Shown here in pieces: positions 1 through 7,691 of a stretch of 43,816 nt of DNA. The stretch's first letter is position 1. Each line of letters opens with the position of its first letter. The stretch comes from [Collinsella] massiliensis (lineage in GTDB: Bacteria > Actinomycetota > Coriobacteriia > Coriobacteriales > Coriobacteriaceae). A program made the translations under genes and the position numbers. The stretch covers positions 1-43,816 of the forward strand of contig CAPI01000101.1 in NCBI GenBank assembly GCA_000333815.1, written 5' to 3'. Under the pieces are notes generated by a model. That model had not been told where the DNA came from, searched no databases, and saw only the letters and a program-made list of their open reading frames with translations.

Positions 1-786
1 GACGCGCACGACCAGGTGCTCTCCGCCCTCAGCCTCGAGGCCATCATCGAGTTCGCCGAGCACGGGAGCATCGAGGCGGCGCGCGACGCCCTCGAGCGCC
101 AGCTCTCCCTGAACGACGCCATCTCGCGCGAGGGGCTCGAGCACGCCTGGGGCGCCGAGGTGGGCCGCACCCTGCTCGACAGCCGCGAGGCCGACACCCC
201 CTGCCGCGCCCGCGCCCGCGCCGCGGCCGGGTCGGACGCGCGCATGAGCGGCTGCGCGATGCCCGTCGTGATCGTGTGCGGCTCGGGCAACCAGGGCATC
301 ACCGCCTGCCTGCCCGTCCTGGAGTACGCCGAGCGCCTCGGGGTGGAGGGCGACCGGCTGCTGCGCGCGCTCGCCCTCTCCGACCTCGTCGCGATCCATG
401 TGAAGAGCTACATCGGCGCGCTCTCGGCGTTCTGCGGCGCGGTGTGCGCGGCCTGCGGCGCGGGCGCGGCCATCACATGGATGAGCGGCGGCACACCCGA
501 GCAGGTGGGCGCCACGATCGTGAACACCCTGGGCAACGTGGGCGGCATCGTGTGCGACGGCGCGAAGTCGAGCTGCGCGGCGAAGATCTCGGCGGCGGTG
601 GACGCGGCCATCCTCGGGCACGACATGGCGATGGCCGGCCGGAGCTTCCGCGCGGGCGAGGGCCTCGTGCAGGAGACCATCGAGGAGACCATCGCGAGCA
701 TGGGCTACGTGGGCCGCGTGGGCATGAAGCCCACGGACGTGGAAATCTTGAACATCATGATCGGCAAGACCGAGGTGGGACGCTAG
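1..786 (+). CDS. UPF0597 / L-cysteine desulfidase-like protein (5' partial)
   Basis: The frame is open from the first base and ends at TAG 784-786, so about 261 C-terminal residues of a protein usually 420-440 residues long are present; the true start lies upstream of the window. The sequence matches the serine dehydratase alpha-like UPF0597 family (CyuA/YhaM), whose characterised members break L-cysteine into pyruvate, ammonia and sulfide in the cytoplasm with an iron-sulfur cluster. The family's cysteine-rich blocks are visible: SGCAMPVVIVCGSGNQG, the FCGAVCAACGAG segment and GGIVCDGAKSSCAAK. A hairpin at 836-871 follows the stop. Family assignment is firm; cysteine as substrate is inferred from homologues. 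Confidence 0.88.
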   Translation, partial: DAHDQVLSALSLEAIIEFAEHGSIEAARDALERQLSLNDAISREGLEHAWGAEVGRTLLDSREADTPCRARARAAAGSDARMSGCAMPVVIVCGSGNQGITACLPVLEYAERLGVEGDRLLRALALSDLVAIHVKSYIGALSAFCGAVCAACGAGAAITWMSGGTPEQVGATIVNTLGNVGGIVCDGAKSSCAAKISAAVDAAILGHDMAMAGRSFRAGEGLVQETIEETIASMGYVGRVGMKPTDVEILNIMIGKTEVGR

Positions 787-835
787 CGCGGGCGTGCCCG
801 GCGGCGGGCGGCTGCGCGCGCAGATATAAGAGACG

Positions 836-880
836 GGGAACCCCGGTCGCGACGAGGCAGCCGGGGTTCCCGCTTGTTCT
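836..880. terminator. Convergent intergenic terminator hairpin
   Basis: An 11-bp perfect inverted repeat (GGGAACCCCGG at 836-846 and CCGGGGTTCCC at 861-871) is followed by the T-rich GCTTGTTCT on the plus strand and flanked by TCTCTTATAT when read on the minus strand. It lies between two convergent stop codons (786 and 906), so it probably ends transcripts from both sides. Confidence 0.7.
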
Positions 881-905
881 AGGGTCATCGCCTGCGCGGC
901 GGCGC

Positions 906-3900
906 TCACGCCTCGCGGCGCTTGCGGGACGCCACGGCACCCGCAGCGAGCACCGCGACGCCCGCGCCCGCGAAGCCGAGCGCGGCGAGCTGCGACGCGT
1001 CCCCGGTCTGGGGCATCCCTCCTGCGGGCGCAGCCATCTCCATCGACGCCTGCCGGACGGTGCCGGCACCCGCCTCCGGTGCGCCCCCATCCCCGGGCGC
1101 GAACCGCGCGATGAGGCGGTCGTGGGCATCCTGCGCCATCGCGAGGTCGGCGAGCTTCTCCACGAGCTCCCGCTGCGTCGCCGCGTCGTCGGCGACAGCG
1201 GCGTCATACGCCCCCCGAGCCGCGTCGAGCGCTGCCTGCGCCCGGGCGATCTCGTCGAGCGTCGCGGCGTGGCGGTCGTGGGCACCGGCCGCCTGCGCGG
1301 CGACGGCGGCCTCTGCCCCCGTGTCGCCGAGCACGCCGTCATCGATGCCGTTCAGGACGATGTCCCCGGGCTCCTGCGCCGCGAGCAGCCGCTCCCACGC
1401 GGCGGCGCGGGCACCGTTCTCGGCCGCGACATCCGCCAGCGCGGCGATGCGACGCTCGAGGCCGGCCTCGTCCTCGATGAGGGCGTCGAGCCTCCCCTGG
1501 GCGGCAGCGAGCTCGCCTTGAGCCGCGGCCGCGCCGTCCCGGGCGGTATCCCGCGCGGCCGTGAGCGCACCGAACTGCTGCTCGGCGGCATCGAGCGCAG
1601 CCTTCGTGCGCGCGACGGCTTGCTCTTGCTCGGCGGTCGCGCCGGCGGCGTCGGCGGCACCCTGCTTCGCCTCGTGGTCGGCGGTGGCGTCGGCCACTTC
1701 GCCACCGAGCCGCTCGACCTCGGCAGCGAGGGTATCGAGGGCGCCCTGCGCGTCGGCGAGCGACCGCGCCGCCACGTCGCGCCCGTCCAGCGCGGCGTGG
1801 TACCCCAAGGCCGCCCCGTTGAGGGAGGCGAGGAGCGCGTTCGCGCCCGTGAGCTCGGCCTGAGCCGTGTCACGGTCGCTGGCGAGGCCGCTCAGCCTCG
1901 CCTGCGCGTCGGCGAGGGCCGTGCTGGCCGCATCCTTCTGCGCTCCCAGCTCCTTGAGGGCGGCGTCGACCGAGCCCTTGACGCTCTCATACCGCGCTCC
2001 CGCCGTCTGCTGCGCATCCTTCGCCGCGTCGAGCGCCCGCTGCGCCTCGTCGACCGCCTGCTGCAGGCGCTCGGAGGTCGGGCGCTCGTCCATCGCATCG
2101 AGCTCCTGCTGTGCGGCGGCCTGCGCTCCCTGTGCCGTGGCGAGCGCGGAGGACGCCTCGGCCTGGGTCGCCCGGGCGTCTCCGAGCTGCGCGTTCAGCT
2201 CGGCGAGCTCGGCCTCGAGCGCCGCGATCTGCCCCTTGAGGCCCTCCCCTTCCGGCGTCTCGACCGTGATGCCGTTCTTGACCGCCTCATCGAGCAGCGC
2301 TCGGTACTCCTCGACCGTGTAGGATCGGGCGCTGAGGTTGCCGTAGCCGTCGCAGCTCACATACTCCCTCGCCCCGAATTGCTGGACGGCGAATTTGTTT
2401 CCGTTGTAGCCGGCGCCCGTAAGCGAGACCCCGCTGTCCAGGATGCCCTCGAAATGCCCCGTCTGGCCGTCCGCGCTGCCGGTGTATGTCACTCCGGTCG
2501 GGGTGGTGACGGTCACGGTTCCATCGGCGCCCACGGTGTAGTCGACGCCGTCCTTGAGGCCGTACGCTTGCTCGGTCGCCTCGGCGCCGTGCAGCGCCAC
2601 GTAGTTCGCGAGCTCCTGGTAATACCATCCGCTGAACGCGCGGTCGGGCGCGTATCCGCGGTTCGCGTTCTCGCTCCCCCTGCCGCCCCAGTACGACGCA
2701 TAGCCCTCGGTCGATGCGTGCGCGAGGCCGCCACCCCAGTTGGCCGTCCAGTTCGCGTTGAGGATCGAAACCGCCATGGCGAAGTTCGACACCTTGAGCG
2801 GCTCGAGACCGCTTCGCGCGCGCAGCTCGTTGCACTGCTCGATGATGTCGAGGGCGTTGTAGACGTTCTCGATGAGGGTCGCGTCGTTCGCCTCGCCCAT
2901 ATGGGTGTAGGACTGCAGCTCGTTCACATCGTGGTTCCGGCGGAAGTCGATTTTGCCGTCGAAGGCGTCCTTCGCCGCCTGTGCGCCCTCATCACCGGGG
3001 TTCTGCTGCAGGATGTAGTCGTAGAAATCGTAGATGGTCTCGACCGCGCGCGTCGTCTCCTGGCCGAGCTGCGCCTTGAGGTCGTCGATGCGCTTCTGGA
3101 CGTCCGCGACCTGCTCGCCCAGCTTGGTGACCTGCGCATCGGCCTCGTCCTTGTCGGCTGTCGCCTTCTCAACGGCCGCGGTCGCCTCGTCGAGCGCGGT
3201 CTGCAGCGCATCGTGCCGCTCGTCCCACGCCTTCTGGACGGCGGCAACCTCATCAAGCGCGGCCTGGGCATCCCCGAGCTCCCGTTCGGCCGCGTCCACC
3301 ACGCCGTCCGCTGCATCCGCGGCGGCCTTCGCCTCGTCGAGGCGCGCGTTCTCCGCGGCCATCTCGGTGTCGAGCTGAGCGATGCGCGCCGAAGCGCCGT
3401 CGATGGCCTGCTGGCAGGCGTCGTAGTCAGCCCGCGCGGCATCGTAGGCGCTCTGGGCGGCATCGACCTTGGACTGCGCCTCGTCCCGCGCGATCTTCTC
3501 GGCGGACGCGACGGCCTCGTCATAGCTCGCACGTGCCGCATCAAGCTCCTCTTCGGCGTCGGTGAGCGCCGAGCGGTCGACGACCGAGGGGTCGTCCGCG
3601 GCGGCGCACGCCTCGTCGTAGGCCGCCTTCGCGGAGTCGTATACGGCCTGGGCGGCATCGAGCCGCTCCCCGGCGTCGCCGAGGATGCCCGCCTTCACCT
3701 GCTCGACGGTCGAGGCATACGCGCCCCGCGCGGCGTCGAGCTCCCCTTCGGCCTCGGCCAAGGCCTGCTGCTTTTGCGCAAGCGCGTCCTCGGCGGAGGA
3801 ACGCTGCCGGCGCGCCTCGTCGAGCTGCGCCTGCAGCCCATCGAGGGTGGCTTTCGCCTCGTCCGCCGCCTGCTGCTTGGCCGCCTTGTCCGCCACGGCA

Positions 3901-4550
3901 TCATCGTAGGCCTGCTTCGCCGCGTCGTAGGCGGCCTGCTCGTCGGCGGTCGGGTTCTCGCCGAGGTCATCGAGCGCCCTCTGCGCCTCGTCGAGCTTCT
4001 CCTGCGCGTCGTCGAGCGCCCCCTGCTTGTCCTCGGCATCCTGCTTGGCGGCGTCGAGCTGCCCCGTCAGGTCGTCGAGCTGCCCTTCCGCCTCCTTTTG
4101 CTGACGCTGCGCCTCCTGGGCGGCATCGCGCGCCGCGGCGAGCGCGTTGACGAGCGCCTGGGTCTCATCGGCGAGCGACTGGGACGACCGCTGCTGGGCG
4201 GTCGAGAGCGCCGAGGACGCGTCGGCCGCAGCCTGCTTGGTCGCGCCCACGTTCGCCCGGGATGCGTCGGCCGCCTGCAGGGCGGCGTCGGCTGCCGCCT
4301 GCACCTGCGCGAGAAGGCCTGCCGCCTCCTCGGCGGTCATCGCCGCCTGCCCGCTCGCGGCGGCGATGAGGCGTTGCGTCGCCTCGGAGAACGCCGTCGC
4401 CGCCCCGGCGGTGCGGGACGGCTCGCCCTCCCACGTGCCGCCTGCCGCCCCCGTGCAGGCGAACGCGGTCGCCGGCGCCAAGGCGCTCGGTGCCGCCATC
4501 CCCGCGATGAGTGCCATCGTTGAAAGCCGTGCCATCGTCTTGTGCATCAT
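906..4550 (-). CDS. Sortase-anchored coiled-coil surface protein with CAP domain (SEC10/PgrA-like)
   Basis: The 1214-residue product starts with a signal peptide (MMHKTMARLSTMALIAGMAA, Ala-rich to about residue 32) and ends with the sorting signal MPQTGD (bases 999-1016), a hydrophobic stretch and the basic tail SRKRREA; this is an LPXTG-type signal with Met in first position. Two long Ala/Glu/Gln/Asp-rich coiled-coil arms (about residues 55-500 and 745-1150) flank a globular part (about 505-725) that resembles a CAP/SCP domain, with NELRARSGL, a HAS and an SENA segment in CAP-like order. This architecture is that of SEC10/PgrA surface-exclusion-like proteins. Its role here is unknown; adhesion or shielding of the wall is a guess. 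GGAGG lies 3 nt before the first ATG and 6 nt before the second (4547), so the second may be used. Confidence 0.85.
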   Translation of the reverse strand: MMHKTMARLSTMALIAGMAAPSALAPATAFACTGAAGGTWEGEPSRTAGAATAFSEATQRLIAAASGQAAMTAEEAAGLLAQVQAAADAALQAADASRANVGATKQAAADASSALSTAQQRSSQSLADETQALVNALAAARDAAQEAQRQQKEAEGQLDDLTGQLDAAKQDAEDKQGALDDAQEKLDEAQRALDDLGENPTADEQAAYDAAKQAYDDAVADKAAKQQAADEAKATLDGLQAQLDEARRQRSSAEDALAQKQQALAEAEGELDAARGAYASTVEQVKAGILGDAGERLDAAQAVYDSAKAAYDEACAAADDPSVVDRSALTDAEEELDAARASYDEAVASAEKIARDEAQSKVDAAQSAYDAARADYDACQQAIDGASARIAQLDTEMAAENARLDEAKAAADAADGVVDAAERELGDAQAALDEVAAVQKAWDERHDALQTALDEATAAVEKATADKDEADAQVTKLGEQVADVQKRIDDLKAQLGQETTRAVETIYDFYDYILQQNPGDEGAQAAKDAFDGKIDFRRNHDVNELQSYTHMGEANDATLIENVYNALDIIEQCNELRARSGLEPLKVSNFAMAVSILNANWTANWGGGLAHASTEGYASYWGGRGSENANRGYAPDRAFSGWYYQELANYVALHGAEATEQAYGLKDGVDYTVGADGTVTVTTPTGVTYTGSADGQTGHFEGILDSGVSLTGAGYNGNKFAVQQFGAREYVSCDGYGNLSARSYTVEEYRALLDEAVKNGITVETPEGEGLKGQIAALEAELAELNAQLGDARATQAEASSALATAQGAQAAAQQELDAMDERPTSERLQQAVDEAQRALDAAKDAQQTAGARYESVKGSVDAALKELGAQKDAASTALADAQARLSGLASDRDTAQAELTGANALLASLNGAALGYHAALDGRDVAARSLADAQGALDTLAAEVERLGGEVADATADHEAKQGAADAAGATAEQEQAVARTKAALDAAEQQFGALTAARDTARDGAAAAQGELAAAQGRLDALIEDEAGLERRIAALADVAAENGARAAAWERLLAAQEPGDIVLNGIDDGVLGDTGAEAAVAAQAAGAHDRHAATLDEIARAQAALDAARGAYDAAVADDAATQRELVEKLADLAMAQDAHDRLIARFAPGDGGAPEAGAGTVRQASMEMAAPAGGMPQTGDASQLAALGFAGAGVAVLAAGAVASRKRREA

Positions 4551-4659
4551 GTACCTCCGAAGTCCGTCGTGCGGAGCCCGAGCCCCGCGCTTCTCACCGG
4601 GCGCACCCCGGGACGGCGACGCGCATCAAGGCAGGCGCGCCCGCCCCGCGAACGCGCCC

Positions 4660-4920
4660 CTACAGCCCGCGCGCTATCTCGCGGCCGCGGGCGATGAGCG
4701 CACGCGCCTCGTCCTCCGAAATCTCCTCGTAGTCGTCATTGCCGCGGAGGAACACCGAGAAGTACAGGTCCCCGTCGTCGACCCACCCGTCGGAGCGGTA
4801 ATCGAAGCGGTCGGTGCCGAACATGCTGCCGGGAAAATCCATGCGCATGACGATGGCCTGTTCCTCGTGCTCGAAGCCGTCCAGGATGATGCGGTAGTAC
4901 CTCGTTGCCCTCTGACCCAT
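4660..4920 (-). CDS. Small acidic hypothetical protein (86 aa)
   Basis: The start is set at MGQRATRYYR because AAGGAGACGAA lies directly before this ATG; an in-frame ATG seven codons upstream has no such site. The 86-residue product has no signal peptide or membrane segment and is rich in Asp/Glu and aromatic residues (YYRIILDGFEHEEQ, DDGDLYFSVFLRGNDDYEE), ending in a helix with the pattern EDEARALIARGREIARGL. I recognise no family. The gene stands alone between the surface protein and tRNA-Cys. It is probably real, judging by the strong ribosome binding site. Confidence 0.6.
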   Translation of the reverse strand: MGQRATRYYRIILDGFEHEEQAIVMRMDFPGSMFGTDRFDYRSDGWVDDGDLYFSVFLRGNDDYEEISEDEARALIARGREIARGL

Positions 4921-5051
4921 TTCGTCTCCTTCCTGCGACACTCGATGTAATCAATGCCTTCAGTTTAGGAAGATTAGAGACGCTAAAACCAGGCTTTGAA
5001 AGAGTATTTATTTTTTTAGAGCGGTGATGCCCGCGGGAAACACGCGCAAGC

Positions 5052-5084
5052 AAAAAGCCGGCAGCGGATCGACCCGCCACCGGC
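5052..5084 (-). terminator. Terminator of tRNA-Cys
   Basis: On the minus strand the segment forms a stem GCCGG/CCGGC extended inward by GGCGG/CCGCT-type pairs and followed by TTTTTG. It begins 10 nt after the tRNA-Cys CCA end. Confidence 0.8.
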
Positions 5085-5094
5085 TGCGCTGTTA

Positions 5095-5168
5095 TGGAGG
5101 CGACGCCCAGATTCGAACTGGGGGTAAAGGCTTTGCAGGCCTCTGCCTTACCACTTGGCCACGTCGCC
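5095..5168 (-). tRNA. tRNA-Cys (GCA)
   Basis: A 74-nt cloverleaf on the minus strand: acceptor GGCGACG/CGTCGCC, discriminator T, encoded CCA, D arm, anticodon loop CTGCAAA with GCA, and T loop TTCGAAT. It is followed by its own terminator and lies 43 nt downstream of tRNA-Gly. Confidence 0.96.
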
Positions 5169-5172
5169 GATG

Positions 5173-5199
5173 AAAAAGGCCGAATGAAAACATCCGGCC
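5173..5199 (-). terminator. Hairpin with U-tract between tRNA-Gly and tRNA-Cys
   Basis: Read on the minus strand: GGCCGGATG, loop TTTT, CATTCGGCC, then TTTTT. This is a 9-bp stem including one G-T pair. It lies between the two tRNA genes, so it may end or attenuate the tRNA-Gly transcript before tRNA-Cys. Confidence 0.65.
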
Positions 5200-5211
5200 C
5201 GTCTCATACAA

Positions 5212-5287
5212 TGGAGCGGACAACGGGGCTCGAACCCGCGACCCCAACCTTGGCAAGGTTGTGCTCTACCAACTGAGCCATGTCCGC
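5212..5287 (-). tRNA. tRNA-Gly (GCC)
   Basis: A 76-nt cloverleaf on the minus strand: acceptor GCGGACA/TGTCCGC, discriminator T, encoded CCA, D loop AGTTGGTA, anticodon GCC in a loop flanked by AACCT/AGGTT, and T loop TTCGAGC. It is the first gene after the promoter at 5300-5328. Confidence 0.97.
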
Positions 5288-5299
5288 TTGCGAGAAAGT

Positions 5300-5328
5300 A
5301 CTATACGCAAGTTCCCCCCGTCTTGCAA
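5300..5328 (-). promoter_or_regulatory. Promoter of tRNA-Gly/tRNA-Cys
   Basis: On the minus strand TTGCAA (-35, 5323-5328) and TATAGT (-10, 5300-5305) are separated by 17 nt. Transcription would start near 5293, a few bases before the tRNA-Gly 5' end. Confidence 0.75.
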
Positions 5329-5465
5329 GCATAAATTTCAACTTTTTTTGGATGCGCCCGTTACGAGGGCTTTTCCTGAACATCATCCCGAGCGGGTACA
5401 ATGGTCGGCAAGCAATTCGTACGAGAACGAACTTCCGTGGCCGCCCACGTCCGTAAGGAGACCGT

Positions 5466-6389
5466 GTGTTTCGCATCGTCGTGCTCATCGTCGCGCTCTT
5501 CCTCATCGTCCGCGGCATCTCCTACCTCGCCCAACGCTATCTCGACGCGCGCGGCGCGGGTAGGACCTTCAAGCGGATGCTGCGGCAAGGCCGCATCGAC
5601 GCCGGTGTGTACGACGACGCGGTATGGACCGAGAGCTCCGCGTTCGGCCGCACCAAGCTCCGTCCCAAGATCTCGTCCGCGCAGCAGCGCGTCATCCATG
5701 AGGCCCGGCGCGCGCTGCGCGAGGACTTCCTGAACGACCACGCCCCGGGGTTCTACCAATACATCATCATCTTCCTCGTCGCCTCGGTGCTCGGGCTCAT
5801 CCTCGAGACGGTCTACATGTACGCCCTCTACGGCGTCGTGGAGAGCCGTGTGGGCCTCGTGTGGGGGCCGTTCTCGCCGCTCTACGGGTTTGGCGCAGTG
5901 CTGCTCACCGCGGTGCTCTGGCCGCTGCGCAACCAGCCCACCTGGATGATCTTCGTCATCTCGGCGGGCATCGGCGGCATCCTCGAGCAGATCGCCGGCT
6001 GGGGCATGGAGACGGTCATGCACGCGTGGTCGTGGTCGTACCTGCACTTCCCCGACCACATCACGCAGTGGGTGGCGTGGCGCTTCCTGATCATGTGGGG
6101 CGTGCTGGGGCTCGCGTGGTGCAAGCTCATCATGCCGGAGATGCTCTTCCGCATCGGCGAGCCCACGACACGCCGGCAGGCGGTGGTGGCGGGGCTCCTC
6201 ACGGCCTTCATCGCGCTCGACGTCTGCATCACGGTCATGTGCTTCTACCGCGCGGGCAAGCGCCAGGAGGGCATCCCGCCGCAGAACGTCTTCGAGGAGT
6301 ACATCGACCGGCACTTCGGCGACGACTTCATCAGCGATACGTTCGAGAACATCAACCTCGACCGCGACAAGCGCCCCCGCACCCAATGA
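5466..6389 (+). CDS. Putative ABC-transporter type IV membrane protein (PF06541-like)
   Basis: This 307-residue membrane protein opens with a GTG codon 5 nt after AAGGAG. It has an N-terminal hydrophobic segment (residues 2-20), a soluble linker, then several membrane helices (about 100-250). The sequence ESRVGLVWGPFSPLYGFGAVL is the hallmark of the family annotated as putative ABC transporter permease (PF06541); no ATPase partner lies next to it. The C-terminal tail is charged and probably cytoplasmic. The transport role rests on the family name only and is weakly supported. Confidence 0.8.
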   Translation: MFRIVVLIVALFLIVRGISYLAQRYLDARGAGRTFKRMLRQGRIDAGVYDDAVWTESSAFGRTKLRPKISSAQQRVIHEARRALREDFLNDHAPGFYQYIIIFLVASVLGLILETVYMYALYGVVESRVGLVWGPFSPLYGFGAVLLTAVLWPLRNQPTWMIFVISAGIGGILEQIAGWGMETVMHAWSWSYLHFPDHITQWVAWRFLIMWGVLGLAWCKLIMPEMLFRIGEPTTRRQAVVAGLLTAFIALDVCITVMCFYRAGKRQEGIPPQNVFEEYIDRHFGDDFISDTFENINLDRDKRPRTQ

Positions 6390-6460
6390 GTCATTTAGGG
6401 ACGGGTTCAAAACGATACATTTTGCTATGTTTAGGGACAGGCTTTAGACAGGCTTTGCAC
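6390..6460 (+). repeat. Degenerate hairpin-family copy upstream of luxS
   Basis: Directly after the preceding stop codon the segment AGTCATTTAGGGACGGGTTC (6390-6409) has the GAGTCA start and the GGGACGGGTTC core of the hairpins at 14910 and 23712, but its 3' arm is lost. A second TTTAGGGACAGG lies at 6430-6441. It sits within the presumed luxS leader. Confidence 0.5.
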
Positions 6461-6491
6461 GAACGCACCTCGTGACCCGAAAGGACGCACC

Positions 6492-6977
6492 ATGGAGAAG
6501 ATAGCGAGCTTCACCGTCGACCACCTCACGCTCGAGCCGGGCGTCTACGTCTCGCGCGTCGACCGCGACCCCGCCACGGGCGCCGTGGTGACGACGTTCG
6601 ACCTGCGCCTCACCGCGCCCAACCGCGAGCCCGTGATGAACACCGCCGAGGTGCACACCATCGAGCACCTGGGCGCGACGTTTTTGCGCAACGACCCCGA
6701 GTGGGCGAGCCGCGTGGTCTACTTCGGCCCCATGGGCTGCCGCACGGGCTTCTACCTCGTGGTGTTCGGCGAGGTGTCGTCGCGCGAGATCGCGCCGCTC
6801 GTGACGCGGCTCTTCGAGTTCGTCTGCGGCTTCGAGGGCGAGATCCCCGGCGCCGCCGCGGCGGAGTGCGGCAACTACCTCGACCAGAACCTCCCCGCGG
6901 CGCAATGGTGGGCGCGACGCTACCTGGAGGGGACGCTCCGCGGGATCGACGAGGCGCACCTGGCGTACGGCGCGTAG
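6492..6977 (+). CDS. luxS: S-ribosylhomocysteine lyase LuxS
   Basis: This 161-residue cytoplasmic enzyme splits S-ribosylhomocysteine into homocysteine and DPD, the autoinducer-2 precursor, in the activated methyl cycle. The metal-binding motif HTIEHL supplies H55 and H59, C126 is the third metal ligand, E58 the general base, and C83 in MGCRTGFY the second catalytic residue. Length and motif spacing are normal for the family. AAAGGA precedes the ATG. No pfs/mtnN gene lies nearby, so it appears to be a single-gene unit, with a degenerate hairpin repeat in its leader. Confidence 0.97.
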   Translation: MEKIASFTVDHLTLEPGVYVSRVDRDPATGAVVTTFDLRLTAPNREPVMNTAEVHTIEHLGATFLRNDPEWASRVVYFGPMGCRTGFYLVVFGEVSSREIAPLVTRLFEFVCGFEGEIPGAAAAECGNYLDQNLPAAQWWARRYLEGTLRGIDEAHLAYGA

Positions 6978-7013
6978 GCGCTTGGATGGCGTAGCGCGGG
7001 TGGCCGGTGCACG

Positions 7014-7042
7014 CCGCGCGGGAACGCGGATTCAAGTTTTTT
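7014..7042 (+). terminator. Possible luxS terminator
   Basis: A short CCGCG/CGCGG stem (7014-7018, 7025-7029) is followed after a few bases by AAGTTTTTT. It lies just before the tRNA-Val promoter. The stem is short, so the call is weak. Confidence 0.4.
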
Positions 7043-7053
7043 CAAACTCCCGC

Positions 7054-7082
7054 TTTACATGGCGGGCGGGCTTCGGTATATT
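7054..7082 (+). promoter_or_regulatory. Promoter of tRNA-Val
   Basis: TTTACA (7054-7059) and TATATT (7077-7082) are separated by 17 nt and lie 29 nt before the tRNA-Val gene. Confidence 0.7.
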
Positions 7083-7111
7083 ATCCCTTGCGCTGATGGC
7101 GCACCCTGAAC

Positions 7112-7186
7112 GGGCGTTTAGCTCAGGGGGAGAGCGCTTCCCTGACACGGAAGAGGTCACAAGTTCAAATCTTGTAACGCCCACCA
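7112..7186 (+). tRNA. tRNA-Val (GAC)
   Basis: A 75-nt cloverleaf: acceptor GGGCGTT/AACGCCC, discriminator A, encoded CCA, D loop AGGGGGA, anticodon loop CTGACAC with GAC, and T loop TTCAAAT. Promoter and terminator are visible on either side. Confidence 0.96.
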
Positions 7187-7194
7187 CAAATGAT

Positions 7195-7227
7195 ACAGGT
7201 CGGAGGCTACGGTCTCTGGCCTGTTTT
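7195..7227 (+). terminator. Terminator of tRNA-Val
   Basis: An 11-bp stem (ACAGGTCGGAG with CTCTGGCCTGT, two G-T pairs) closes an 8-nt loop and runs into TTTT. It begins 8 nt after the tRNA CCA. Confidence 0.8.
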
Positions 7228-7345
7228 GTATGTGCCCCAAAGCTGCCCCGATTCTGCCCCACTATGACAACGACACTTCGCCATGCAGGCGCTTCACGTG
7301 TCGTTCACGCACGGATGTTTGCAGGCAAGCGCTGGCCCTTCTGAA

Positions 7346-7576
7346 CTACCCGGAAAACAGCTCGGAATCGAAGAAATCCCGGAGCGAGACACCGAGCCCG
7401 CGCGCAATCTTATCGATGTTCTCGATGGAGATGTTTCGCTTGCCAATCTCGACCTCGGCGAAGTAGGTGCGCGACATACCGATGGAGTGCGCAAACGCCT
7501 CCTGGCTCATACCGAGCGCCGCGCGCAGCTCCTTGATGCGAAGCCCGATTCTCATCTGGGCGTTGAGCAACGTCAT
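7346..7576 (-). CDS. Small XRE-family DNA-binding regulator (76 aa)
   Basis: The product is almost only a helix-turn-helix domain: IKELRAALGMSQEAFAHSIGMSRTYFAEVEIGKRNISIENIDKIARGLGVSLRDFF has the full XRE/Cro pattern with recognition helix near SRTYFAEVE. I place the start at MTLLNAQMR because GGAGGGGAGGG lies just before that ATG; an upstream in-frame ATG (7603) lies before this site. The gene diverges from the lipoprotein gene at 7692. Its promoter holds a palindrome (7626-7645) and its leader another (7578-7601), which suggests autoregulation and control of the divergent genes. Confidence 0.85.
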   Translation of the reverse strand: MTLLNAQMRIGLRIKELRAALGMSQEAFAHSIGMSRTYFAEVEIGKRNISIENIDKIARGLGVSLRDFFDSELFSG

Positions 7577-7577
7577 C

Positions 7578-7601
7578 GGTACCCTCCCCTCCCTGGGTAC
7601 C
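7578..7601. promoter_or_regulatory. Palindrome in the XRE gene leader
   Basis: GGTACCC and GGGTACC (7578-7584, 7595-7601) form perfect 7-bp arms around a 10-bp centre that contains the ribosome binding site of the XRE gene. It could be an operator or an RNA hairpin hiding that site. Confidence 0.5.
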
Positions 7602-7618
7602 ATGGTTTTGCTTCACCC

Positions 7619-7647
7619 TATTTAGGTCACCCCTATATAAGTGACAA
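7619..7647 (-). promoter_or_regulatory. XRE promoter with internal operator-like palindrome
   Basis: On the minus strand TTGTCA (-35, 7642-7647) and TAAATA (-10, 7619-7624) are 17 nt apart. The palindrome GTCAC-N10-GTGAC (7626-7645) fills the spacer, which is where a repressor would block RNA polymerase. On the plus strand TATATA at 7635-7640 could be the -10 of the divergent lipoprotein gene. Confidence 0.6.
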
Positions 7648-7691
7648 TTTGAGATAGAATGAATCCGTCGGTCGTTCGGTAAGGAGGAATC

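Noticed and set aside
276-4523. Very long plus-strand open frame antisense to the surface protein
   Set aside because: It is Arg/Gly/Leu-rich, spans the terminator and the opposite gene, and has no start site; it is a shadow of the GC-rich coding frame on the minus strand.
5094-5276. Short plus-strand open frame across tRNA-Cys and tRNA-Gly
   Set aside because: It reads through two clear tRNA genes on the opposite strand and a terminator.
7187-7345. Integrase remnant or att site after tRNA-Val
   Set aside because: The segment holds the tRNA terminator; I found no second copy of the tRNA 3' end and no recombinase motif.
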